Source: Bin18 sp965242795 (GTDB taxonomy: Bacteria; Desulfobacterota; Binatia; Bin18). From it: 64,000 nt of DNA. The notes beneath the pieces were generated by a model. The model was not told the origin of the DNA. It saw nothing but the letters and a program-made list of their open reading frames with translations, and searched no databases. The position numbers were made by a program, and so were the translations under genes. Shown here piece by piece: positions 34,195-42,422 of this stretch. The number at the start of each line of letters is the position of its first letter. The stretch's first letter is position 1. The stretch covers positions 1,922,001 to 1,986,000 of the forward strand of contig OZ251505.1 of assembly GCA_965242795.1 (NCBI GenBank). Direction: 5' to 3'.

Positions 34195-34665
34195 ATGCCG
34201 AATACCCAACGCGCTATCGCGCCGATGCTCCACCTGCCTGCCGAGCCCGGGGAGCAGCCCTATCTGGTCGGGTATCGGTGCCCCGAGTGCGGGGCGACCT
34301 TCATCGGGCAGCATCGCGTCGGGTGCAGTAAATGTACGTACGTCGGGGACCTGTCCGAAGTGCGGCTGAGCGGCCGCGGCTCCTTGTACGTGTATTCCAT
34401 CGTGCACCAGTCCGGGCCCGGCATTCCCGTGCCGTACGTGTCGGCCATTGTCGACCTGCCGGACGGCGTGAGCGTGCGCTGTAACTTGGTGGACGTCGAG
34501 CCGGACCCGGCCGCGCTCCGGTTCGGGATGCCGGTCGAGATGGTGACCCGCAAGGTCCGGGAACGGAAAGAGAAAAACGCCGACGGCGTGGAAGAGACCA
34601 TCGACATCATCGCGTTCTTCTTCCGGCCCGGTCGGGACGACGCTGGCGCGGCGAACGAGCAATAA
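34195..34665 (+). CDS. DUF35 OB-fold/zinc-ribbon acyl-CoA-associated protein
   Basis: 156 aa. Zinc ribbon CPECGATFIGQHRVGCSKC, then an OB fold with GRGSLYVYSIVHQSGPGIPVPYVSAIVDL and EPDPAALRFGMPVEM. DUF35 proteins pair with thiolases of the SCP2 type, stabilising them or channelling acyl-CoA, for example in sterol side-chain degradation and archaeal HMG-CoA synthesis. The thiolase gene starts 12 bp downstream, which fits exactly. Probably a two-subunit enzyme. Confidence 0.92.
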   Translation: MPNTQRAIAPMLHLPAEPGEQPYLVGYRCPECGATFIGQHRVGCSKCTYVGDLSEVRLSGRGSLYVYSIVHQSGPGIPVPYVSAIVDLPDGVSVRCNLVDVEPDPAALRFGMPVEMVTRKVRERKEKNADGVEETIDIIAFFFRPGRDDAGAANEQ

Positions 34666-34677
34666 GGGGGCAGAGCC

Positions 34678-35814
34678 ATGAGAGACGTGTACGTGCTCGG
34701 TGTGGGCATGATCAAGTTCGGACGGTATCCCGACAAGGACGTGTCGCAGATGGGCGCCGAAGCCGCGGTCGCCGCGCTCAAGGACGCGGGCACGAGCATC
34801 GGCGACATCGAGTTGCTGGTGTGCGGCAACCTGTTCCAGGCCAGCGCCATGAACGCGCAGAAGATTCTGCAGCAGATCGGCCAGACCGGCATTCCGGCCC
34901 TGAACGTCTCCAATGCGTGCGCGACCGGTTCGACGGCGTTTCGGGAAGCCTACATCGGCGTCGCCTCGGGCATGTACGACGCGACCATGGCCGTCGGGGT
35001 GGAGCAGATGGGGAAGATGGGCCTGCTGGGCGGCGGGGCGCGCAGCGGCGGCGAGAGCGTCGAGGGCGTGTTGGGCAGCGGGCTGATGCCGGCGGTCTTC
35101 GGGCAGGCCGGCGTCGAGCACATGCGCAAGCACGGCACCACCGCCGAGCATTTCGCCAAGGTATCGGTGAAGAACCACAAACATTCGGTCCACAATCCGC
35201 TCTCCCAATACCGCGTCGAGGTGACGCTGGACGACGTGATGAAGGCGCGCATGGTTGCCTATCCCAACACGCTGTACATGTGTTGCCCGACCGGCGACGG
35301 CGCCGCGGCCGCGGTCCTGATGTCGGAAGAGAAGATGCGGCAGTTCACGGCCAAGCCGATCAAGGTCGCCGCGTCGGTCCTGACCTCCGACCCGTACACG
35401 GACCGCGACCTGACCATGCCGGACGTCAACACGCTGACCCGCAACGCCGCGAAACAAGCGTATGAGAAATCCGGTATCGGCCCGGAAGATCTGAGCTTGG
35501 TGGAACTCCACGACTGTTTCGCCACCGCCGAGTTGCTGCACTACGAAAACCTGGGTCTGTGCGCCGAGGGCGAAGCCGGGCGGATGATCGATGAGGGCCG
35601 GACCGAGATCGGCGGCGACCTGCCCGTCAACGCGAGCGGCGGCCTGCTCTCCAAAGGGCATCCGCTGGGCGCAACCGGCGTCGCAAACATCCACGAGGTC
35701 GTGACCCAATTGCGCGGCCAAGCCGGCCCGCGGCAGGTCGAGGGCGCCAAGGTCGGCTTGGCGCACGTGATCGGCCTCGGCTCGGCGTGTACCATCCACG
35801 TTCTGACGGCCTAG
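34678..35814 (+). CDS. SCP2-type thiolase family protein
   Basis: 378 aa. Thiolases make or break C-C bonds in beta-ketoacyl-CoAs. The nucleophilic Cys is in VSNACATGSTAFREAY near residue 82; LVELHDCFATAEL and GGLLSKGHPLGATGVANIHEV give the catalytic His residues, the second being the C-terminal general base region; AHVIGLGSACTIHVL closes the fold. The HDCF and KGHPLGATG forms mark the SCP2/nonspecific-lipid-transfer branch that needs a DUF35 partner, here immediately upstream. GGGGGCAGAGCC precedes the ATG. A terminator follows. Confidence 0.94.
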   Translation: MRDVYVLGVGMIKFGRYPDKDVSQMGAEAAVAALKDAGTSIGDIELLVCGNLFQASAMNAQKILQQIGQTGIPALNVSNACATGSTAFREAYIGVASGMYDATMAVGVEQMGKMGLLGGGARSGGESVEGVLGSGLMPAVFGQAGVEHMRKHGTTAEHFAKVSVKNHKHSVHNPLSQYRVEVTLDDVMKARMVAYPNTLYMCCPTGDGAAAAVLMSEEKMRQFTAKPIKVAASVLTSDPYTDRDLTMPDVNTLTRNAAKQAYEKSGIGPEDLSLVELHDCFATAELLHYENLGLCAEGEAGRMIDEGRTEIGGDLPVNASGGLLSKGHPLGATGVANIHEVVTQLRGQAGPRQVEGAKVGLAHVIGLGSACTIHVLTA

Positions 35815-35835
35815 GCGCGTCCGTCCACCGCCTTT

Positions 35836-35870
35836 GCAGGGGTTGGTTCCGCACGGCAACCAGCCCCTGC
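35836..35870 (+). terminator. Rho-independent terminator after the thiolase
   Basis: GCAGGGGTTGGTT / AACCAGCCCCTGC form a 13-bp stem (one G-U pair) with a 9-nt loop, followed by CGTCTTTCTG. It separates the DUF35-thiolase unit from greA. Confidence 0.75.
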
Positions 35871-35899
35871 CGTCTTTCTGAGACTACTGAGAGCACGCT

Positions 35900-36400
35900 A
35901 TGGAACTGCCGATCGTCACGAAGTTGAAGAAGGAACTCGACGAACTGTACCACGAATTGAACGTCAGCATTCCGAAAGATCTGCAGGAGGCCGCGGCCCA
36001 CGGCGACCTGAGCGAGAACGCGGAATACGACGCGGCGCGTGCCCGCCAGGACTACGTGCAAGCTCGGGTCGCCCAACTGACCGAGCGGGTCGCGCAACTC
36101 TCGTTGTACGATCTGTCGAGCATTCCTAAGGACTCGATCGCGTACGGCAGTCACGTGAAGCTGGAGGACGTCGATTCGGGGGAAGTGACCGAGTACCAGA
36201 TCGTCTTTCCCGAAGAGGTCGATCCTGCCGCGGGCCGCATCTCGCTGCACTCACCGCTCGGCCAGGCGCTGATGCACAAGGTACTCGACGACGAGGTCGA
36301 GGTCGTCACGCCGCGCGGCCGGCAGTCGTACACGATCATCGACTTGGCGACCTTGCACGACCTTGACGACGGAGATGCAACCAGCGGCGTGGGCGGCTGA
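35900..36400 (+). CDS. greA: Transcription elongation factor GreA
   Basis: 166 aa. GreA rescues backtracked RNA polymerase by stimulating transcript cleavage. The N-terminal coiled coil ends in the finger-tip segment AAAHGDLSENAEYDAARARQ with the acidic Asp and Glu pair that reach the active site; the C-terminal FKBP-like domain has YGSHVKLEDVDSGEVTEYQIV and ISLHSPLGQALM. Length is normal. Heads the row of transcription and translation genes that continues with rimP. Confidence 0.96.
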   Translation: MELPIVTKLKKELDELYHELNVSIPKDLQEAAAHGDLSENAEYDAARARQDYVQARVAQLTERVAQLSLYDLSSIPKDSIAYGSHVKLEDVDSGEVTEYQIVFPEEVDPAAGRISLHSPLGQALMHKVLDDEVEVVTPRGRQSYTIIDLATLHDLDDGDATSGVGG

Positions 36401-36460
36401 ACCGGTCGCCCCTTGCGGGATGCACGCGGATGGTCTAAGCGTAGGCGGCAGGGGCGAGGG

Positions 36461-36487
36461 AAGTGGGCGGGCGCCCACTTTTTTTTT
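36461..36487 (+). terminator. Strong terminator or attenuator just ahead of rimP
   Basis: AAGTGGGC-GGGC-GCCCACTT, an 8-bp stem with a 4-nt loop, leads straight into nine T residues. It ends 12 bp before the rimP start codon, so it either ends greA transcripts or attenuates the rimP-nusA-infB operon. Confidence 0.85.
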
Positions 36488-36499
36488 ACCTTTTTCGGT

Positions 36500-37051
36500 A
36501 TGCAACCTTCGGTTCGGGAGATCGTTCGGCAGGTCGAGGAACTGAGCGTCCCGCTGGCCGCGGACGAGGGCTGCGAGGTGTGGGGTGTCACGTTGTCGAG
36601 CGAGGCTGGGCACTGGGTGTTACGGATTCTGATCGACAGCGACCGCGGCACGACGCTGGACGACTGTACGCAGGTGCATCGTCAGGTGAGCGACCTGCTC
36701 GACGTGCACGACCCCATTCCGTGGCGCTACACGTTGGAGGTGTCCTCGCCGGGTCTGCGCCGCCCGCTGCTGCGGCCGGGCCACTATCGGCGCTACCTGG
36801 GAGAGCCGGTGCGCCTGCAGACCAGAACCGCCCAGGACGGCAAACGGACGTTCACCGGCCCGCTGTGTCGCGTGGAAGACCACGCGGTCAGCCTCGTGGA
36901 TGACGTGAAAGGGACCGTCAGCATCGCCTGGGACGACGTGGCGCGGGCGCATCTCGACCCGCCGCCGCCCGTGCCGGGGAGGGACGTGCCCAAGTCGTCC
37001 CGCAGGCGGCGGCGCCAGCAGGGAAGGACGGAGTCATGCAGTCGGATCTGA
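36500..37051 (+). CDS. rimP: Ribosome maturation factor RimP
   Basis: 183 aa. RimP assists 30S subunit assembly. N-terminal domain VREIVRQVEELSVPLAADEGCEVWGV, the RILIDSDRGTTLDDCTQVHRQV motif, and the family signature YTLEVSSPGLRRPLLRPGHY are clear; the C-terminal SH3-like domain is followed by a basic tail RRRRRQQGR. The ATG at 36500 is the obvious start from the family but has no ribosome binding site; the sequence directly upstream is a T-rich terminator tail. Overlaps nusA by 16 bp. Confidence 0.94.
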   Translation: MQPSVREIVRQVEELSVPLAADEGCEVWGVTLSSEAGHWVLRILIDSDRGTTLDDCTQVHRQVSDLLDVHDPIPWRYTLEVSSPGLRRPLLRPGHYRRYLGEPVRLQTRTAQDGKRTFTGPLCRVEDHAVSLVDDVKGTVSIAWDDVARAHLDPPPPVPGRDVPKSSRRRRRQQGRTESCSRI

Positions 37052-38433
37052 ACCGCGTCATCGAGCAGGTCAGCAAGGAAAAAGGCATGGAGCGCGGCGA
37101 CATCGTCGAGGCGATCGAAAGCGCCATGCTGTCCGCCGCGCGGCGGACGTTCGGCCCCAAACAGATCGAGGCCAAGTTCAACCAGGACATCGGCGAGGTC
37201 GAACTGTTCGAGACCCGCAACGTGGTCGAGACCGTGACGGACGAAGACACCGAGATCACGTTGGGCGAGGCGCGGGCCACGCTGGACTCCGAGGCGCAAC
37301 TCGGCGACGAACTGCTCCGCAAGCTCCCGTCCGAAGCCCTGGGCCGGATCGCCGCGCAGGTCGCCAAGCAGAGCGTCATCCAGAAAGTCCGCGAACTGGA
37401 GCGCGACCTGATCTACAACGAGTTCAAACCCCGCATCAACGAAATCTGTTCCGGCATCGTGCAGCGCGTGGAGCGGCGCAACATCATCGTCAACCTGGGC
37501 CGGACCGACGCGGTGCTGCCGGAAAAGGAACAGATCCCCTGGGAGCGGTATCGGCAGGGCGACCGCATCCGGGCCTACATCTACGACGTGAACATCGCGC
37601 AGAAGGGGCCGCAGATCATCCTGTCGCGCAGCCACCCCGGCTTTCTGATCAAGCTCTTCGAACAGGAAGTGCCCGAAGTGTACGAGGGCATCGTCGAGAT
37701 CAAGGGCGCGGCGCGCGAGCCGGGCAGCCGGGCGAAGATCGGCGTCCACTCGACCGACCCCGACGTGGACGCGGCTGGGGCGTGCATCGGAATGAAGGGC
37801 ACGCGCGTGCAGTCCGTGGTGCAGGAACTGCGCGGCGAGCGGATCGACATCGTCCCGTGGACGCCCGACCAGGCGGAATACGTGCGCCGCGCGATCAAGC
37901 CGGCCGAAGTGGCGCGGATTACCGAGGTGGGAGACAACACGCTGGAGGTGATCGTGCCGGACGACCAGCTTTCGCTGGCGATCGGCAAGAAAGGGCAGAA
38001 CGTCCGACTCGCCTCGCGGCTGACCGAGTGGGAACTCAAGGTCCGCTCCGAGTCGGAGGTCGAGTTGGAGCGCGTCCAGGCGCTGGCCGCGTTGAACGCG
38101 ATCCCGGGCATCGGCGAGGCCAAGGCGGACATCACCGCGGAACTGCTGTACCAACACGGCTTCAAGTCGTCCCACGACATCGCGGCCGCGGAGAGTGACG
38201 CGCTGCTGGAGGTCGAAGGCCTCGGCGCGGAGCGCGCCGCCGCCATCTGGCAGGCCGCGAAGGAACAGGCCGACGCGTTGACCGCGGCATTGGAAGCCGA
38301 AGAGGCGGAAGCCGCGGCCGTGGAAGCCGCTGAGTCCGCCCACACGCCGGACGCAGCGGCGGACGAGCAGCCCGTTGAGGGGCACGCTGGTCCCGCGGCG
38401 GCCGGCGACCCAGCGCCGGCCGAGGAGGGCTGA
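37036..38433 (+). CDS. nusA: Transcription termination/antitermination factor NusA
   Basis: 465 aa. Domains in order: N-terminal RNAP-binding domain (MQSDLNRVIEQVSKEKGMER), S1 domain (ICSGIVQRVERRNIIVNL near residue 140), KH1 and KH2 (GVHSTDPDVDAAGACIGMKG and LSLAIGKKGQNVRLASRL), then one helix-hairpin-helix-type repeat (NAIPGIGEAKADI and VEGLGAERAAAI) and an Ala/Glu-rich acidic tail. Start GGAAGGACGGAGTC-ATG inside the rimP end. Part of rimP-nusA-ylxR-infB. Confidence 0.96.
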   Translation: MQSDLNRVIEQVSKEKGMERGDIVEAIESAMLSAARRTFGPKQIEAKFNQDIGEVELFETRNVVETVTDEDTEITLGEARATLDSEAQLGDELLRKLPSEALGRIAAQVAKQSVIQKVRELERDLIYNEFKPRINEICSGIVQRVERRNIIVNLGRTDAVLPEKEQIPWERYRQGDRIRAYIYDVNIAQKGPQIILSRSHPGFLIKLFEQEVPEVYEGIVEIKGAAREPGSRAKIGVHSTDPDVDAAGACIGMKGTRVQSVVQELRGERIDIVPWTPDQAEYVRRAIKPAEVARITEVGDNTLEVIVPDDQLSLAIGKKGQNVRLASRLTEWELKVRSESEVELERVQALAALNAIPGIGEAKADITAELLYQHGFKSSHDIAAAESDALLEVEGLGAERAAAIWQAAKEQADALTAALEAEEAEAAAVEAAESAHTPDAAADEQPVEGHAGPAAAGDPAPAEEG

Positions 38434-38436
38434 ACG

Positions 38437-38718
38437 ACGAGCCAGCCGATCCGCACCTGTCTGGGCTGCGGCCAGCGCGACGAGAAGCATCGCTTGGTCC
38501 GCTTTACCCTGACCCCCGCGGGCGCCGCCGTCCTGGAGACGCGGGCGGGCCGCGGCAGGTATCTGCATTTGCGCCGTGAGTGTGTTATGGCTTTTGCGAA
38601 TGCCCGGCCGAAGCGGGTGCGCACCCGCTTCCGACCGTTCGGCGGAAGACGACCCGGGCCGTCTCGCACGAGCCGCGCCGAGTTGGCCGCACTGCTCGAG
38701 TCCAGGCTGCCGTCGTGA
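38437..38718 (+). CDS. ylxR: YlxR (DUF448) RNA-binding protein, no standard start codon
   Basis: About 94 aa between nusA and infB, the classic place of ylxR. IRTCLGCGQRDEKHRLVRFT is the family GRGAY-type opening, GRGRYLHLRRECVMAFANA carries the RGRY-like motif, and the C-terminal part is basic. YlxR binds RNase P RNA and may affect nucleic-acid processing. There is no in-frame ATG, GTG or TTG between the nusA stop and the conserved CxxC; GGAGGG at 38424-38429 points to ACG at 38437 (or 38434). The start is therefore either a rare non-AUG codon or damaged. Confidence 0.8.
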   Translation, partial: TSQPIRTCLGCGQRDEKHRLVRFTLTPAGAAVLETRAGRGRYLHLRRECVMAFANARPKRVRTRFRPFGGRRPGPSRTSRAELAALLESRLPS

Positions 38719-38738
38719 AGAGACGGGGACGAGGTTCT

Positions 38739-41522
38739 ATGGCACGGAAGCGCATCCACGAATTCGCCAAGGAATGGGAAGTCGAGTCGCGGCAGATCAT
38801 CGCCGCGCTCACGGCGATGAACGTTCGCGGCAAGAAGTCCCAAAGCACGCTCTCGGAGCAGGAAGCCGACGACGTGCGCCAAGCCTTGGGGCTGATAACG
38901 GGACCGGGGTTGGCCCTCGGCGAAGAGAAAGTGGTCGCCGCGCGCGTTGTGACCGAACTCGATCAACAGAAAGACCACGTCGTGGCCGCGCGCGAAGAGG
39001 TGAGCGAGAACCGCATTCGTCCCAACGTCATCCGACGCCGCAAGCGCGTCGAAGTCCTGCCCGATCCCGAATCCGCGGCCGACGTCACCGAAGCCGTGCC
39101 GTCCGCGTTTGCCGCGCCGACCGTCGAGGAGCCGCCGCCGACGTTCACCGCGCCGGCGTTCGACCTGCCGCCGCCGGAGCCCGTCTTCATCCCCGAACCG
39201 CCGCCGGAACCGGTAGTGCCCGAACTGCCGGCAGTCGAACCCGCCGCGCCGACCCCGCCCCGGGAGAATGGCGCCGCTCCCGTGCTGGAAGCCAAGCAGT
39301 CCGCTGACGTAGAGAGGGCCGTCCCATCCCGTCCGACTCGGGAGATGCGCCCCGAACCCGCGCCCACCGCTGAACGCCGGCCCGCCATACCCCCCGCGCC
39401 GCGGGCAGACGCGCGCAGAACCGTCTCGCCCTCTGCGGCGGACGCTCCGCCGTCGGGACGGGTGCTCGGCCGTATCGATCTGGACAAGCTGGCGCCCCCC
39501 GCGGTGCGGCGCCGTGACGGGTCCACGCGTCCGCCGGCCGGCTCGCCGCCGCCCGGACCCGGCAGCCGCGAACCGGGCGGTCCCGCCGCGGCACCGGGCG
39601 GACGGAAACGCGGCAAGAAGCGCAAGGTCATCTTCAACGCCGACGCCGCGGAATTGCAGGACCGCGAAGTCCATTTGCCCCGCGGCCCGAAGAAGAAACG
39701 TATCCTGCCGGGCAAGGAACAACGCCAGACCGCCATCACGGTGCCCAAGGCCAGCAAACGCGTCGTGCGGATTTCCGAGGTCGTCAGCGTCGGCGACTTC
39801 GCCCGCAGCCTGGGCGTCAAGTCCGGCGAGGTCATCAAGAAGCTGATGGACCTGGGGGTCATGGCGACCATCAACCAGACGCTCGACCAGGACACCGCGT
39901 CGCTGGTCGCCGCGGATTTCGAGTACACCGTGGAGAACGTCGCCTTCGACGCCGAGTCGGTGCTGGAAGACGAGCACGAGGCGGTCGAAGACGGAGGCAC
40001 GCTCGCCCCGCGGCCGCCGGTCGTGACGATCATGGGCCACGTCGATCACGGCAAGACGTCGCTGCTGGACAAGATCCGGCAGACCAACGTGACCGATCAC
40101 GAGGCGGGCGGCATCACCCAGCACATCGGCGCGTACAGCGTGCCGGTCGAGCGCCGTAGCGTGACGTTTCTCGACACGCCCGGCCACGAGGCGTTCACGT
40201 CCATGCGTGCGCGCGGCGCCAAGGCCACGGACATCGTCACCCTGGTCGTGGCGGCCGACGACGGGGTCATGCCGCAGACGGTCGAGGCCATCAATCACGC
40301 CCGGGCGGCCGAGGTGCCCATCATCGTCGCGGTCAACAAGATGGACAAGGCCGGCGCCGACCTCGACCGAGTCAAGCGCGATCTGATGACACACGGCCTG
40401 ATTGCCGAGGACATGGGCGGGGAGACGATCTTCGCGCCCGTCTCGGCCGTGACCGGCGACGGCATTCCGCACTTGTTGGAGATGCTCACCTTGCAGGCCG
40501 ACGTCATGGAGTTGCGCGCCAATACGAGCAAGTCCGCGCGTGGGGTGATCGTCGAAGCCCAGCTCGACCGCGGCCGCGGCCCGGTCGCCACGGTGCTCGT
40601 GCAGGAGGGCGAACTCAAGGTCGGCGACCCGTTCGTCTGCGGCACGGAATACGGCCGCATCCGCGCCATGCTCGACAGCCGCAACCGCAAGGTGGACATG
40701 GCCACGCCCTCGATGCCGGTCGAGATTCTGGGGCTGACCGGGGTGCCGGAAGCCGGCGACCCGTTCACGGCGCTGAGCGACGAGGCCAAGGCGCGCAAGG
40801 TCGCCGAACACCGCAAGGAGAAGCGGCGCGAGACCGAGTTGACCAAGAGCAGCCGCACTTCGCTGGAAGACTTCTACCAGCGGCAGACCGGCGACACGAA
40901 AGAGTTGCGCGTCATCATCAAGGCGGACGTCCAGGGCTCGGCCGAGGCCGTGCAGGACGCGCTGACGCGGCTGTCCACCGACGAGGTCAAACTCACGGTG
41001 CTGCACGCCTCGGTCGGCGGCGTCTCGGAATCCGACGTGCTGCTCGCGTCGGCCTCGCAAGGGATCATCATCGGGTTCAACATCCGGCCCGAGGGCAAGG
41101 CCGCACGGCTGGCCGACCGGGAAGGCATCGACGTGCGACTCTATACGATCATCTACGACGTGATCGCCGACGTCCGCGCCGCCATGGAGGGGTTGTTGGC
41201 CCCGACGTACAAGGAGAATGCGCTCGGGCGCGCCGAGGTCCGCGAGGTCTTTTCGGTGTCGAAGATCGGGCAGGTCGCCGGCTGCATGGTGGTCGAAGGC
41301 AATCTTTCGCGCGGGGCCCGCGTGCGCGTGGTGCGCGATCACACCGTCGTCCACGAGGGGCGGTTGGGGACGCTACGCCGGTTCAAGGACGACGTGCGCG
41401 AGGTCGCGGCCGGGACCGAATGCGGCGCGAGCGTGGAGAATTTCCAGGACATCAAGGTCGGCGACGTGCTGGAGGCGTACGCCCTTGAAGAAGTCGCCCG
41501 GCGGTTGGAGCCGAGCGCCTGA
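38739..41522 (+). CDS. infB: Translation initiation factor IF-2
   Basis: 927 aa. IF2 brings initiator tRNA to the 30S subunit. N-terminal IF2-N domain (RIHEFAKEWEVESRQIIAAL), a long Pro/Ala/Arg-rich linker (~residues 90-300), a second IF2-N (ISEVVSVGDFARSLGVKSGE), then the G domain GHVDHGKTSLLDKIR, GGITQHIGAY, DTPGHEAF, NKMDKAG, domains II and III (DVQGSAEAVQDAL), and domain IV for fMet-tRNA (GQVAGCMVVEGNLSRGARV). ATG at 38739 behind GACGAGG. Codon use is uniform throughout. Confidence 0.97.
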   Translation: MARKRIHEFAKEWEVESRQIIAALTAMNVRGKKSQSTLSEQEADDVRQALGLITGPGLALGEEKVVAARVVTELDQQKDHVVAAREEVSENRIRPNVIRRRKRVEVLPDPESAADVTEAVPSAFAAPTVEEPPPTFTAPAFDLPPPEPVFIPEPPPEPVVPELPAVEPAAPTPPRENGAAPVLEAKQSADVERAVPSRPTREMRPEPAPTAERRPAIPPAPRADARRTVSPSAADAPPSGRVLGRIDLDKLAPPAVRRRDGSTRPPAGSPPPGPGSREPGGPAAAPGGRKRGKKRKVIFNADAAELQDREVHLPRGPKKKRILPGKEQRQTAITVPKASKRVVRISEVVSVGDFARSLGVKSGEVIKKLMDLGVMATINQTLDQDTASLVAADFEYTVENVAFDAESVLEDEHEAVEDGGTLAPRPPVVTIMGHVDHGKTSLLDKIRQTNVTDHEAGGITQHIGAYSVPVERRSVTFLDTPGHEAFTSMRARGAKATDIVTLVVAADDGVMPQTVEAINHARAAEVPIIVAVNKMDKAGADLDRVKRDLMTHGLIAEDMGGETIFAPVSAVTGDGIPHLLEMLTLQADVMELRANTSKSARGVIVEAQLDRGRGPVATVLVQEGELKVGDPFVCGTEYGRIRAMLDSRNRKVDMATPSMPVEILGLTGVPEAGDPFTALSDEAKARKVAEHRKEKRRETELTKSSRTSLEDFYQRQTGDTKELRVIIKADVQGSAEAVQDALTRLSTDEVKLTVLHASVGGVSESDVLLASASQGIIIGFNIRPEGKAARLADREGIDVRLYTIIYDVIADVRAAMEGLLAPTYKENALGRAEVREVFSVSKIGQVAGCMVVEGNLSRGARVRVVRDHTVVHEGRLGTLRRFKDDVREVAAGTECGASVENFQDIKVGDVLEAYALEEVARRLEPSA

Positions 41523-41610
41523 GACGGCGGACGCCGCTCCTCCCGACTCACGGCGTGCGTGCCGTGACCGATTCCGCAAGCGTCCGCCGCCCTACGACAG
41601 AGGCTCGCTC

Positions 41611-41898
41611 ATGGTCGTCGGCGTCCTGCGCGTCACCCTGTACCTTGCGGACAGCCACTCCCTGAAAGAGAAACGCGGCGTGGTCCGCAGGATCAAGAGT
41701 CGCGTCCGCAACGAGTTCAACGTCTCCATTGCCGAGTGCGCGGCCCAGGACGTGTGGCAGACCATCGTGTTGGGGATCTGCCAAGTCGGCTCCGAACACG
41801 GCTACGTGGAGGGCGGCCTGCAAGCCGTCACGGATTTCATCGAACGCCTACACGTCGCCGAGTTGGGCGAAACCCAAGTCGATATCGTCCACTATTAG
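41611..41898 (+). CDS. ylxP: DUF503 protein YlxP
   Basis: 95 aa. MVVGVLRVTLYLADSHSLKEKRGVVRRI and RNEFNVSIAECAAQDVWQTI are the signature of the DUF503/YlxP family, a small ferredoxin-like fold found between infB and rbfA in many bacteria. Function is unknown, probably ribosome assembly or translation from its constant neighbourhood. The 88-bp gap to infB contains a weak hairpin (CACGGC/GCCGTG at ~41550-41567). Confidence 0.9.
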   Translation: MVVGVLRVTLYLADSHSLKEKRGVVRRIKSRVRNEFNVSIAECAAQDVWQTIVLGICQVGSEHGYVEGGLQAVTDFIERLHVAELGETQVDIVHY

Positions 41899-42062
41899 CA
41901 GCGATTCGAGTCGGTCCTGCGCGGCTCTGCCTGCGGTCGACCCGTCCAAGCCCCGCGCGTAGCGTAACCGCTCCGCACTCGCCACTCCTTGAAGCCCTGC
42001 ACGGACAGCGGTCTCGATACGGCGCAACGTCCCTCGCCCGAGCAGATTCCGTCGCCGAACCC

Positions 42063-42422
42063 ATGCCTTCCCGTCGCCCCGAACGTGTCCGCGGCCTGCT
42101 GCAGGAAGCCGTGGCCGACATTCTGCTGCGCGAAGTGAAAGACCCGCGCGTCTGCGGCGTCACGGTCACCGGAGCGAAGCTGAGCCCGGACCTGCGCACC
42201 GCGCGGATTTTCGTGCGCATGCTCCAAAGCGATACGGACGAGACCCGCGGGGACGCGCTGGCCGGTCTGCGCAGCGCGACCGGCTACGTGCGGCGTCAGG
42301 TCGCCGCGCGTCTGCGCCTGCGCTACACCCCCACCATAGAGTTCGCCTACGACCGGACGCTCGACGAGGCCAACCGCCTGGAATCGCTGTTCCACAAGCT
42401 GAAACAGGACGAACGCGCATGA
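42063..42422 (+). CDS. rbfA: 30S ribosome-binding factor RbfA
   Basis: 119 aa. RbfA binds immature 30S subunits and helps fold the 16S 5' helix. KH-type fold: RPERVRGLLQEAVADILLRE, KDPRVCGVTVTGAKLSPDL, ARIFVRMLQ and RLRLRYTPTIEFAYDRTLDEANR near the end. The ATG at 42063 is the family-typical start. The stop overlaps truB by 4 bp (ATGA). Confidence 0.95.
   Translation: MPSRRPERVRGLLQEAVADILLREVKDPRVCGVTVTGAKLSPDLRTARIFVRMLQSDTDETRGDALAGLRSATGYVRRQVAARLRLRYTPTIEFAYDRTLDEANRLESLFHKLKQDERA

Noticed and set aside
33232..41354. Very long open frames opposite comF/thiolase (875 codons) and opposite nusA/infB (over 1200 codons).
   Set aside because: They are antisense shadows created by GC-rich codon bias; their translations are low-complexity and match no family, while the other strand encodes textbook proteins.
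41523..41610. Hairpin CACGGC/GCCGTG between infB and ylxP as a terminator.
   Set aside because: Short stem and no T-run; the operon almost certainly continues through it.
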